Shown one piece after another: positions 49,063-60,270 of a DNA stretch of 64,000 nucleotides. Below the pieces are notes generated by a model. That model made no database searches. It saw nothing but the letters and a program-made list of their open reading frames with translations, and was not told the origin of the DNA. Location: contig NC_003075.7 in assembly GCF_000001735.4 (NCBI RefSeq), positions 11,037,001 to 11,101,000 on the forward strand. The letters are read 5' to 3'. Positions within the stretch are counted from its first letter, which is position 1. Every line of letters begins with the position of its first letter. This DNA is from Arabidopsis thaliana (Eukaryota > Streptophyta > Magnoliopsida > Brassicales > Brassicaceae). Position numbers and translations under genes: made by a program.

Positions 49063-50075
49063 ATGTCTTCAGTTTTTGGATCTGTCCATATCTTGGCCAT
49101 GATAGCCATACAACTCCTCCTTACACACAGTGTTTCATCTCTGAACCTTACCAATGCGTATCTGCACCACAAATGCAGCAACACTCAAGGAAAATATAAG
49201 CAGGGGAGCGCGTTCGAGAAAAATCTCAACTTAGTCCTCAGTACCATCACCTCGATTGGAAATTTTCGTGACGGTTTCCGCTACACCGAAGAAGGTGAGG
49301 ATCCCAATAACGTCTTTGTCATGTTCCAGTGTCGCGGCGACTCCTACTGGTCCAAGTGCCCCCCTTGCATTAGCACCGCCGTCTCTGGGGTAATTGTGAC
49401 TTCAATATTATAAATTAGCAGTCATATAGTTACATGTAAAAATTACGATGAGCACACACGTCGGTTAATTTTTTCTGTCAAATCTTAAATATGTGGGCAA
49501 TGATCCTGATACTTTATATAAATGATTGAATTGAGACAAAACTGATAGACATTAAAGGCTAGTTAAAAAATACTGATTAAACAATGCAATATTGTTCTTG
49601 ATATATATATGTACGTATATGTATGTGACAGCTTCGTAGGAGATGTCCAAGAAATAAGGGAGCAATAATATGGTATGACCAATGTCTTTTAAAGATATCT
49701 TCAGTTGCCTCCTTCAATAAGATAGATTATGAGAACGATTTCTATTTGTCCAACCCAAACAACATGAGTGATCGGGGGTTGTTCAACAAGGAGACGTCGG
49801 CTCTCCTGGAGAAGCTGGCATATAAAGCCTCCGATAGAAACAACTTGGATGGTAAACAATTGGTGTTGTACGCAGCAGGGGAGAAGAGAATTGGGACAAA
49901 GAAGGTGTATGCAATGGTGCAGTGTACGAAAGACTTAATATTTACAAAGTGCTTTGAGTGTTTGGAAGGGATTTTGAGGAAGTTTCCACAGTGTTGTGAC
50001 GGTAAACGAGGAGGGAGAGTTTTCGGTACGAGCTGTAACTTTAGGTATGAGTTATATCCTTTTCTTAGAAACTAA
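49063..50075 (+). CDS. CRRSP: CRRSP (DUF26), array copy 12
   Basis: Exons 49063-49389 and 49632-50075; 256 aa, same translation as copy 1. TATA box at 48986. Confidence 0.96.
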
Positions 50076-50589
50076 CAGCAACAACAGTACAATGAGAGCT
50101 CCATATTAAATGAAAGGGTTCTAGAGATAAACAGTCTTATAATATACACTGTGTTGCATTTTAGTACGTGAACTTGAGCGAATAAATGTACTTTCCTCTT
50201 TGTGATTTTTGTTTTTTTTTTGTGAACTTGAGTTATTAAGAGGAAATCTTCAAGTAAAGAATTTATCTAATAGTATATACATCCCACATAGAATACCAAA
50301 TAGCTCAGCTCATACAAACTCTCTCATAATGAGAGAAAAAAATCCTGAAATAAGGGTAAGAAAAACTCTTATGCCTCAAGGTTTTAGTAAATCTCATAAT
50401 TTTGGCCGAACCACAAAAAGAGACGTGCGAAACAAAATAGTAGAAAATTGATTTCCCGAATCGACAAACATGGACTAAACTATATGTATGATACATAACT
50501 GGTCGTACTTACAATGATGATACTTGGTTTCACGAAGACGAGGGAGCCTGGAGATGAATGATGGTGATAAGGCCATGTGTCATCACCAA

Positions 50590-51411
50590 AAGGAGGGTTG
50601 CTCCTGAAGTTTTCGCCGGAGCGGCCAGGAAGTCGATCGAGGTATGCTCACCTTCTGGGTTTGATTCCAATTTTTTCTTTGAATTGCATTCGCTTGACAC
50701 GCTCTTTGTCCAGGCGATCGCCGAATGGGATCGTTTGACTTATTTGTACGAGCGTTGTGTTCGGAGCCTTTCCGTAGAGGCTACTAACGCGAAAGATGCC
50801 CATGAGGCTTTGGCCGTTGAAAAGGAAAAAGTAGCTCAGGCGCTGGCCGACCTGGCAAGGTCTCAAGACGACGCCAAGGAGATGAAGAGGAAATATGACG
50901 AGTTAGCTGGTCGCGCTCTTTCGGAGATGAAGAGGCTTCGAGAACGTCGACTTGAATATGCTGAATTTGTCCGGAGATCGGCCCTTGATAAGATGGCGGA
51001 GCTCGTTCAGAAGCGATTGGATCGTATTAAAGCTCATATTGACGATACGAAGGCGGCAGAACCAAAGTTTCTTGAATTCAACCAAGTATCTGGGAATATC
51101 AAGACTCTCGAGGCGTTGGTCGAAGGTGGCGAAGTGGAGATGAAGTCGGATGACAGATGTTAAGATTGGTAGCGGATGCAGAGGAATTGGAGGCCGAGGT
51201 GAAAGCTTTTGGTATCACCGATCTTATGGACGGCGACTTCGATGTTCGTACTTTATTTGCCGAGCTGAGTCCTGATAATCGTAATTCCGTTCCACCGCCG
51301 ACTGAAGGGGAAGATCTCGCGGATGGACGAGGTGAGTGCGAAGGCCAAGCTGGTGAAAGAATCGTTGGTCAAACTGAAGTTCGAGACGAGATCGCGGATG
51401 CTAGAGACTGA
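50590..51411 (+). mobile_element. Tat-type aORF (DUF1204) fragment, array unit 13
   Basis: Matches the unit 2 fragment, with the same left scar; broken. Confidence 0.7.
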
Positions 51412-51648
51412 TATTCCAGGAGGCTAAGCCAAAGGGAAGAAGCGGAGCTCAGATGCCTAAAGAGATCCCAATATGGCAAAACAAAAAATATTCTAAAAAC
51501 TGAATAATCAACGAATTTTATATTATGTGACCAAAAAATGAAAACAGAAACTATGTAACAATCATCAAATACAGTGTTTTCAGCATTTATTTTTTTCTAA
51601 ATTTTCCAGCAACATACAAACATAACGTTACTACTAGACATAAAAATA

Positions 51649-51877
51649 CTCCCTCTGTTCCAAGTTATTTGATGGTTTGGATTTTTTTATTTGTTCCATA
51701 AGATTGATGTTTTGTAAAAATTAAATATGATTATTAATCTTGTTTGTTGCCAATAGTGAAAGGAGAGAGGTAATAGTAATATTATTAAACTATTAAAATA
51801 GTAATTAAAATTAAATAGAAAAGTTACTTTTTCTTAATTTATGTGCGAAACTTAAAACATCAAACTTACAGAGAGAG
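51649..51877. mobile_element. Stowaway-like MITE, unit 13
   Basis: 229-bp copy, same TA flanks and position within the unit. Confidence 0.85.
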
Positions 51878-52321
51878 TAATATATAACATGATATGAGAT
51901 GAAACTGTACGGTGTCGTTGCATAATTACATAAACTAGTTATAAACTCACACACTGCCTTCATTTCAGGTCGAGACAGAACTTATTGTGTGATTTAAATC
52001 AGACAAACCTTCGAACTTTGACTTTTTCATCGCCTCCTGTCCCTTCGCCGCAAAATACTAGTCTAAACGCTCAACTCCTCTCTCCTGTCTTATAAACTTT
52101 TTTTTTTAGAAAATGAGATGATCAATCGAATTTTGTTGTGTGTGACCTCAAACTGACAACTTCCAGTAATTGTAATATTACCAATTTTTTTTATCAAAAA
52201 GATGAACTTCACTTTAGAGCAATAGCAATCCCTCGAGTCTCCCCTATATAAAGATTCCAACTCCTTAACGATTCATCTAATGAAAAAACACACACACCAA
52301 AAATATCAGATATCTCAAACA

Positions 52322-53334
52322 ATGTCTTCAGTTTTTGGATCTGTCCATATCTTGGCCATGATAGCCATACAACTCCTCCTTACACACAGTGTTTCATCTC
52401 TGAACCTTACCAATGCGTATCTGCACCACAAATGCAGCAACACTCAAGGAAAATATAAGCAGGGGAGCGCGTTCGAGAAAAATCTCAACTTAGTCCTCAG
52501 TACCATCACCTCGATTGGAAATTTTCGTGACGGTTTCCGCTACACCGAAGAAGGTGAGGATCCCAATAACGTCTTTGTCATGTTCCAGTGTCGCGGCGAC
52601 TCCTACTGGTCCAAGTGCCCCCCTTGCATTAGCACCGCCGTCTCTGGGGTAATTGTGACTTCAATATTATAAATTAGCAGTCATATAGTTACATGTAAAA
52701 ATTACGATGAGCACACACGTCGGTTAATTTTTTCTGTCAAATCTTAAATATGTGGGCAATGATCCTGATACTTTATATAAATGATTGAATTGAGACAAAA
52801 CTGATAGACATTAAAGGCTAGTTAAAAAATACTGATTAAACAATGCAATATTGTTCTTGATATATATATGTACGTATATGTATGTGACAGCTTCGTAGGA
52901 GATGTCCAAGAAATAAGGGAGCAATAATATGGTATGACCAATGTCTTTTAAAGATATCTTCAGTTGCCTCCTTCAATAAGATAGATTATGAGAACGATTT
53001 CTATTTGTCCAACCCAAACAACATGAGTGATCGGGGGTTGTTCAACAAGGAGACGTCGGCTCTCCTGGAGAAGCTGGCATATAAAGCCTCCGATAGAAAC
53101 AACTTGGATGGTAAACAATTGGTGTTGTACGCAGCAGGGGAGAAGAGAATTGGGACAAAGAAGGTGTATGCAATGGTGCAGTGTACGAAAGACTTAATAT
53201 TTACAAAGTGCTTTGAGTGTTTGGAAGGGATTTTGAGGAAGTTTCCACAGTGTTGTGACGGTAAACGAGGAGGGAGAGTTTTCGGTACGAGCTGTAACTT
53301 TAGGTATGAGTTATATCCTTTTCTTAGAAACTAA
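52322..53334 (+). CDS. CRRSP: CRRSP (DUF26), array copy 13
   Basis: Exons 52322-52648 and 52891-53334; 256 aa, same translation as copy 1. TATA box at 52245. Confidence 0.96.
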
Positions 53335-53848
53335 CAGCAACAACAGTACAATGAGAGCTCCATATTAAATGAAAGGGTTCTAGAGATAAACAGTCTTATA
53401 ATATACACTGTGTTGCATTTTAGTACGTGAACTTGAGCGAATAAATGTACTTTCCTCTTTGTGATTTTTGTTTTTTTTTTGTGAACTTGAGTTATTAAGA
53501 GGAAATCTTCAAGTAAAGAATTTATCTAATAGTATATACATCCCACATAGAATACCAAATAGCTCAGCTCATACAAACTCTCTCATAATGAGAGAAAAAA
53601 ATCCTGAAATAAGGGTAAGAAAAACTCTTATGCCTCAAGGTTTTAGTAAATCTCATAATTTTGGCCGAACCACAAAAAGAGACGTGCGAAACAAAATAGT
53701 AGAAAATTGATTTCCCGAATCGACAAACATGGACTAAACTATATGTATGATACATAACTGGTCGTACTTACAATGATGATACTTGGTTTCACGAAGACGA
53801 GGGAGCCTGGAGATGAATGATGGTGATAAGGCCATGTGTCATCACCAA

Positions 53849-54671
53849 AAGGAGGGTTGCTCCTGAAGTTTTCGCCGGAGCGGCCAGGAAGTCGATCGAG
53901 GTATGCTCACCTTCTGGGTTTGATTCCAATTTTTTCTTTGAATTGCATTCGCTTGACACGCTCTTTGTCCAGGCGATCGCCGAATGGGATCGTTTGACTT
54001 ATTTGTACGAGCGTTGTGTTCGGAGCCTTTCCGTAGAGGCTACTAACGCGAAAGATGCCCATGAGGCTTTGGCCGTTGAAAAGGAAAAAGTAGCTCAGGC
54101 GCTGGCCGACCTGGCAAGGTCTCAAGACGACGCCAAGGAGATGAAGAGGAAATATGACGAGTTAGCTGGTCGCGCTCTTTCGGAGATGAAGAGGCTTCGA
54201 GAACGTCGACTTGAATATGCTGAATTTGTCCGGAGATCGGCCCTTGATAAGATGGCGGAGCTCGTTCAGAAGCGATTGGATCGTATTAAAGCTCATATTG
54301 ACGATACGAAGGCGGCAGAACCAAAGTTTCTTGAATTCAACCAAGTATCTGGGAATATCAAGACTCTCGAGGCGTTGGTCGAAGGTGGCGAAGTGGAGAT
54401 GAAGTCGGATGACACGATGTTAAGATTGGTAGCGGATACAGAGGAATTGGAGGCCGAGGTGAAAGCTTTTGGTATCACCGATCTTATGGACGGCGACTTC
54501 GATGTTCGTACTTTATTTGCCGAGCTGAGTCCTGATAATCGTAATTCCGTTCCACCGCCGACTAAAGGGGAAGATCTCGCGGATGGACGAGGTGAGTGCG
54601 AAGGCCAAGCTGGTGAAAGAATCGTTGGTCAAACTGAAGTTCGAGACGAGATCGCGGATGCTAGAGACTGA
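53849..54671 (+). mobile_element. Tat-type aORF (DUF1204) fragment, array unit 14 (edge copy)
   Basis: The right-edge copy differs from the others at a few bases. Its frame reads openly from the scar through the DFD block to the usual end, unlike units 1-13. It is still a truncated fragment because the left part of the aORF is missing. Confidence 0.7.
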
Positions 54672-54908
54672 TATTCCAGGAGGCTAAGCCAAAGGGAAGA
54701 AGCGGAGCTCAGATGCCTAAAGAGATCCCAATATGGCAAAACAAAAAATATTCTAAAAACTGAATAATCAACGAATTTTATATTATGTGACCAAAAAATG
54801 AAAACAGAAACTATGTAACAATCATCAAATACAGTGTTTTCAGCATTTATTTTTTTCTAAATTTTCCAGCAACATACAAACATAACGTTACTACTAGACA
54901 TAAAAATA

Positions 54909-55137
54909 CTCCCTCTGTTCCAAGTTATTTGATGGTTTGGATTTTTTTATTTGTTCCATAAGATTGATGTTTTGTAAAAATTAAATATGATTATTAATCT
55001 TGTTTGTTGCCAATAGTGAAAGGAGAGAGGTAATAGTAATATTATTAAACTATTAAAATAGTAATTAAAATTAAATAGAAAAGTTACTTTTTCTTAATTT
55101 ATGTGCGAAACTTAAAACATCAAACTTACAGAGAGAG
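54909..55137. mobile_element. Stowaway-like MITE, unit 14
   Basis: 229-bp copy in the edge unit, TA flanks kept. Confidence 0.85.
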
Positions 55138-55580
55138 TAATATATAACATGATATGAGATGAAACTGTACGGTGTCGTTGCATAATTACATAAACTAGTT
55201 ATAAACTCACACACTGCCTTCATTTCAGGTCGAGACAGAACTTATTGTGTGATTTAAATCAGACAAACCTTCGAACTTTGACTTTTTCATCGCCTCCTGT
55301 CCCTTCGCCGCAAAATACTAGTCTAAACGCTCAACTCCTCTCTCCTGTCTTATAAACTTTTTTTTTTAGAAAATGAGATGATCAATCGAATTTTGTTGTG
55401 TGTGACCTCAAACTGACAACTTCCAGTAATTGTAATATTACCAATTTTTTTATAAAAAAGATGAACTTCACTTTAGAGCAATAGCAATCCCTCGAGTCTC
55501 CCCTATATAAAGATTCCAACTCCTTAACGATTCATCTAATGAAAAAACACACACACCAAAAATATCAGATATCTCAAACA

Positions 55581-56621
55581 ATGTCTTCAGTTTTTGGATC
55601 TGTCCATATCTTGGCCATGATAGCCATACAACTCCTCCTTACACACAGTGTTTCATCTCTGAACCTTACCAATGCGTATCTGCACCACAAATGCAGCAAC
55701 ACTCAAGGAAAATATAAGCAGGGGAGCGCGTTCGAGAAAAATCTCAACTTAGTCCTCAGTACCATCACCTCGATTGGAAATTTTCGTGACGGTTTCCGCT
55801 ACACCGAAGAAGGTGAGGATCCCAATAACGTCTTTGTCATGTTCCAGTGTCGCGGCGACTCCTACTGGTCCAAGTGCCCCCCTTGCATTAGCACCGCCGT
55901 CTCTGGGGTAATTGTGACTTCAATATTATAAATTAGCAGTCATATAGTTACATGTAAAAATTACGATGAGCACACACGTCGGTTAATTTTTTTTGTCAAA
56001 TCTTAAATATGTGGGCAATGATCCTGATACTTTATATAAATGATTGAATTGAGACAAAACTGATAGACATTAAAGGCTAGTTAAAAACTACTGATTAAAC
56101 AATGCAATATTGTTCTTGATATATATGTACGTATATGTATGTGACAGCTTCGTAGGAGATGTCCAAGAAATAAGGGAGCAATAATATGGTATGACCAATG
56201 TCTTTTAAAGATATCTTCAGTTGCCTCCTTCAATAAGATAGATTATGAGAACGATTTCTATTTGTCCAACCCAAACAACATGAGTGATCGGGGGTTGTTC
56301 AACAAGGAGACGTCGGCTCTCCTGGAGAAGCTGGCATATAAAGCCTCCGATAGAAACAACTTGGATGGTAAACAATTGGTGTTGTACGCAGCAGGGGAGA
56401 AGAGAATTGGGACAAAGAAGGTGTATGCAATGGTGCAGTGTACGAAAGACTTAATATTTACAAAGTGCTTTGAGTGTTTGGAAGGGATTTTGAGGAAGTT
56501 TCCACAGTGTTGTGACGGTAAACGAGGAGGGAGAGTTTTCGGTACGAGCTGTAACTTTAGGTATGAGTTATATCCTTTTCTTAGAAACTACAGCAACAGT
56601 ACAATGAGAGCTCCATATTAA
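55581..56621 (+). CDS. CRRSP: CRRSP (DUF26), array copy 14, with extended C-terminus
   Basis: Exons 55581-55907 and 56148-56621, with a 240-bp intron, two bases shorter than in the other copies. Residues 1-256 are the same as copy 1. In place of the usual TAA after the final Asn codon the frame reads on as [10 protein letters not shown], giving 266 aa. The change is a small loss of bases in the CAACAACAG tract just after the normal end. Other differences lie upstream (near 55447) and in the intron. The tail carries an N-S-T glycosylation sequon, so the product may differ slightly from the rest. TATA box at 55504. Confidence 0.94.
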
Positions 56622-57725
56622 ATGAAAGGGTTCTAGAGATAAACAGTCTTATAATATACACTGTGTTGCATTTTAGTACGTGAACTTGAGCGAATAAATG
56701 TACTTTCCTCTTTGTGATTTTTGTTTTTTTTTTGTGAACTTGAGTTATTAAGAGGAAATCTTCAAGTAAAGAATTTATCTAATAGTATATACATCCCACA
56801 TAGAATACCAAATAGCTCAGCTCATACAAACTCTCTCATAATGAGAGAAAAAAATCCTGAAATAAGGGTAAGAAAAACTCTTATGCCTCAAGGTTTTAGT
56901 AAATCTCATAATTTTGGCCGAACCACAAAAAGAGACGTGCGAAACAAAATAGTAGAAAATTGATTTCCCGAATCGACAAACATGGACTAAACTATATGTA
57001 TGATACATAACTGGTCGTACTTACAATGATGATACTTGGTTTCACGAAGACGAGGGAGCCTGGAGATGAATGATGGTGATAAGGCCATGTGGCATCATGT
57101 CTTGTGCCGGAGTCGATGTATGTAGAAGTCGGAAGAAATAGTAAATTCACATTTATCAGCTTCATGATAACTTCATTTGCCAACAATTTTTAGTATATGC
57201 TAACATTAATACGCTTGGATGTATATATTCATCATTTGTTTACAAAAAAATAAAAATCCACAAGACATAAATTAGTGTTTGATAGAAACCAAATAGTAAA
57301 TAATTACAATATTCTTAGTCACTTAGAAATCTATGTAATATGCCTAAATTAATCTTTTACTCTCTTCTCGTAGCATTATACTTTTTATTTTATTTTAGAC
57401 TCTGAGATGAAAGACAATGCTATTACAGTGTCGAAATCACATTATCTTGAATAGTCTAATTCTTTTGAATGCAACCATGCTCTACGTGAAGTAGAGTTAC
57501 AATATCTTTGGATTAAAAAATATGAGCTAATTGCAATGGAAATGAGATAACTACAATTGAAAATTAACCTTCTTTCACAGGGACACTACGCATGAAAGTT
57601 AAAACATCTTAGCCCAAAATCCCCAGAGCCAAAATTCTATTGCTCCTGTACAAAACCAGCGGTGCACTACAAGTTTGGTATGATTCTATTTTCTCAGAGT
57701 TTTAACTTAGTAAAGTATTTGAACT

Positions 57726-57731
57726 TTGACT
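57726..57731 (+). promoter_or_regulatory. W-box-like TTGACT, diverged CRRSP promoter
   Basis: Part of an 18-bp block identical to the array promoters, although most surrounding promoter sequence has diverged. This points to a constrained site. Confidence 0.5.
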
Positions 57732-57935
57732 TTTTCATATGCTCTCCACATCCCTCGCCGAAAATACCAAACTCCTCTCTCTTGGTTGTTACAGACGAAA
57801 AACAAAATCTTCTCCAAACTAAAATGATCAAATCCAGTTTTGTATAAGGTAACCAAAAAGGAATTGAATACCGTCTTGAAAAACTAGTGACCAAAATATT
57901 GAAGCCAATCAGCTAAAATTCTTCCTAGTCTCCTG

Positions 57936-57945
57936 TATATATAAA
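57936..57945 (+). promoter_or_regulatory. TATA box of the diverged CRRSP gene
   Basis: TATATATAAA lies 82 bp before the chosen ATG (58027). The in-frame ATG at 57997 is 52 bp after the box and remains possible. A CCTTAACG(A/C)TTCAT block follows the TATA box both here and in the array. Confidence 0.7.
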
Positions 57946-58026
57946 CATCACACCTTAACGCTTCATTTATACTAAAAAACAAAAAACACCCGACTCTTGA
58001 AAAAAATAAGCAAAACAAAATACAAT

Positions 58027-59307
58027 ATGTACCCTTCATGTTCTCTTTTACAACGTCTCGTTTGGTTCCCTTTCTTAGCCTTGGTGGCCACACAACTCCT
58101 ATTTATACGCAATGTTTCGTCCCTGAACCTGACCAATGAGTATCTGCATCACAAATGTCTCGTTAGTGAAGGGAAATATAAACCAGGAAGCAAGTACGAG
58201 TATATCCTTAACGATCACATCCGTTTTCTCGCAGCCGGAAATTTTCGCTCAGGTTCCATGCACATGACAAGTGGTCTAAAACCCAATGCTGTAACCATCC
58301 TCTACCAGTGCCGCGGTGACTCCTATAATTCTAAGTGCCGCTCTTGCTATGCTGCCGGCATCTCCGGGGTAACATTACTTACTCTCTTCATATCATATTA
58401 AATGTTATTTTAGCCAAAACAAATTGTTTTAAATAAGAAATATTATGTTCTGTGATTATTTGTATACAACAATTTATGTTTGATTCAAGATTTTCTTGTG
58501 CCCAACAGCCCTCAAGGCTTTTAAGTCTGTCCATCGCGACCAATTCAATGACCCTAGCGTACAATTTATCAAATTAGGTAAATAGGAAGGGTAATGAATG
58601 GTATTGTTTTTTTATGTCTAACAGATTCTTCATTCACATTTTCAACTTATGAAAGCCTATTTTCTAATACAGATTCATGAATTAGTTAGAAAGCACAAAC
58701 GCACAATGATTGTTTCTTATATATTTATATTTATTTAATAATATTTTAGCTATTATTTCATAATTTAATGTATTAATTATTTTAACACGTCAAAACATGA
58801 ATTAATTATGTAAAATGTAAATGACAGCTTCGTAGGCGATGTCCGAGAAACAAAGGTGGGATAATATGGTTCGATCAGTGTTTTGTTGAGATTACTTCAA
58901 TCAGTGTCATCGACTTCAACATCTCAAAGATCAATTACGAGAACAATTTCCCCTTACACAACCCGAACAGGGTAAGTGGCGATATAAAGTCATTCAACAA
59001 TGAGACAATGGCTCTCCTCAAAGAGTTGGCGTTGAAAGCAAATAATAAAGACAACATGGACAATGGCAAGATGGCACTGTACGCATCAGGGGAGAAGAGG
59101 GTCGGGACAAAGAAGGTGTACGCAATGGTTCAGTGTATGAGAGATCTAGTTAAGCCTAAGATGTGTAAGGAGTGTTTGGAAAGCATTATAAAGGAGTTTC
59201 CCGAGTGTTGCGACGGTAAACAAGGAGGGAGGATTTTGGGTACGAGCTGTGATTTTAGGTATGAACTTTACCCTTTTCTAAGGACTTCAGATTCAAAAAC
59301 TGTTTGA
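58027..59307 (+). CDS. CRRSP: Diverged cysteine-rich repeat secretory protein (DUF26)
   Basis: Exons 58027-58368 and 58828-59307, with a 459-bp GT-AG intron at the same phase-0 position as in the array genes; 273 aa. The signal peptide ends near NVSS (about residue 31). Domain 1 has HHKC, then C-X8-C-X2-C inside [13 protein letters not shown], and CPRNKG...DQC. Domain 2 keeps a [16 protein letters not shown] block and ends RYELYPF, but its motif is C-X9-C-X2-C, one residue longer than the family rule (MRDLVKPKM between the first two cysteines). The Arg/Glu pair before RYE is kept. It carries a short tail after RYELYPFL. It is a paralogue outside the homogenised array and is probably ancestral in layout. 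An alternative start at 57997 would add 10 residues. Confidence 0.93.
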
Positions 59308-60270
59308 TGACGATGCACAACACATTCTCTTGACACCTTACTTATTTTACTTCAGTTCCGGTTTTTTGAGCTTTTTACTAGTTTTTATTTATATTGTTTA
59401 TTCTTGGATTTCCCTTTGTGCTGGTTTAGATCACATGTGCCTATGACTAAGATCCCAAGCTGTGTTTTTCCTCACTCTTTATTTGGTTATTAATTACAGT
59501 TGTTGGCTATGAATAAGAAGCTCTATTATTCTTGACATCTTAAATTTGTTAACATAGAACTCCGTTTTCTAATTTATTGTTGGCGACTAAATAGCGTCAC
59601 GTGTAGTTAATTTAGACGAATATTTCCGCGTCATTGCTTAATCTGAGTCATGATCCTACAATTTCCAAGTCATTCAACGGGTAAAACTACTCCCTGATTG
59701 ACAAGATAATTTTGTGATTATCCGTAGCTCTATCAAACCTGTAATTAAGATAATGCAAACTTCTAACAAGCAAGAAATATTTAACCGATCATAAAGATTA
59801 TGTACTGGATATAAGCGTCAGTTATGGTGAATATATATTCAGCATAAATAATTTTTCATCACCCATATTATGTCGTTCAAGAAGATTCATGATGTATTTC
59901 CGTTGTGTTACGTTTATCCTATTGAAAAAATCTGTGATGTCAAATGTATTTGGATCAACGAATCCTCGTAGCGTTAGAAAGTTTCCACTCTATCGCAATG
60001 CATGGGTTTTAGCTAATTTCCATGGAACATTTTCTTTTTTAAAGGAAGTCTACGTTACTATACGTATGAAAGTTAAAACAGCTTCACAAATCACAAGATC
60101 CCAACACCCAAAATCATCCTGCTCCTTGCACAAAACCGGCCAGTGCGTATCCTATGATTATGTTTTCTAAAAGTTTTAATTTAGTAAAAGGCGTTGAACT
60201 TTGATTTTTTCATCTGCCCTCCCCATCCCTCGCCGAAAATTCTAAAATCCTCTCTCATTTCTGTTACAGC
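59308..60270. other. 3' flank and promoter remnant of a third CRRSP-type gene
   Basis: 59308-60055 is AT-rich with no gene seen. From about 60060 it parallels the promoter at 57590-57790: GAAAGTTAAAACA, GCTCCTTGCACAAAACCGG, AGTTTTAATTTAGTAAA, then GTTGAACTTTGATTTTTTCAT and CCCTCGCCGAAAATTCTA. It stops at 60270, where the LTR begins. The TATA box and coding part of this third gene are not present next to it. Confidence 0.7.

Larger units (their letters stand above)
9915..57096 (+). repeat. Tandem array of 14 units, 3,259-bp period, aORF fragment + MITE + CRRSP gene
   Basis: Corresponding points (for example the CRRSP start codons) recur every 3,259 bp: 11627, 14886, 18145 and so on to 40958, then 45804, 49063, 52322 and 55581. 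The only break in the period is +1,587 bp, fully explained by a transposon of 1,578 bp plus a 9-bp target duplication. Units 1-13 look identical by eye; unit 14 differs at about ten positions. Units 2-14 all begin with the same junction, where unit end (CATGTGTCATCACC) meets AAGGAGGGTTGCTCC and then TTTTCGCC. The right end is followed by unique DNA from about 57097. Length minus insertion divided by period gives 14.0 units. Confidence 0.97.
57097..58026. other. Unique DNA between the array and the diverged CRRSP gene
   Basis: No gene is seen. From about 57590 it is the promoter of the next gene: a GTTAAAAC block shared with the remnant near 60065, the GAACTTTGACTTTTTCAT W-box block at 57721-57738, a CTCGCCGAAAATAC block near 57760, and a TATA box at 57936-57945. 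To the left lies AT-rich sequence I cannot place. Confidence 0.7.

Noticed and set aside
9915-57096. CRISPR array or prokaryotic repeat locus
   Set aside because: Units are 3.3 kb with intron-containing plant genes; no short repeat-spacer structure.
57662-57847. 61-codon frame upstream of the diverged CRRSP gene
   Set aside because: Lies in the conserved promoter block shared with other CRRSP genes.
59889-60170. 93-codon frame
   Set aside because: Overlaps the third promoter remnant and has no recognisable domain.
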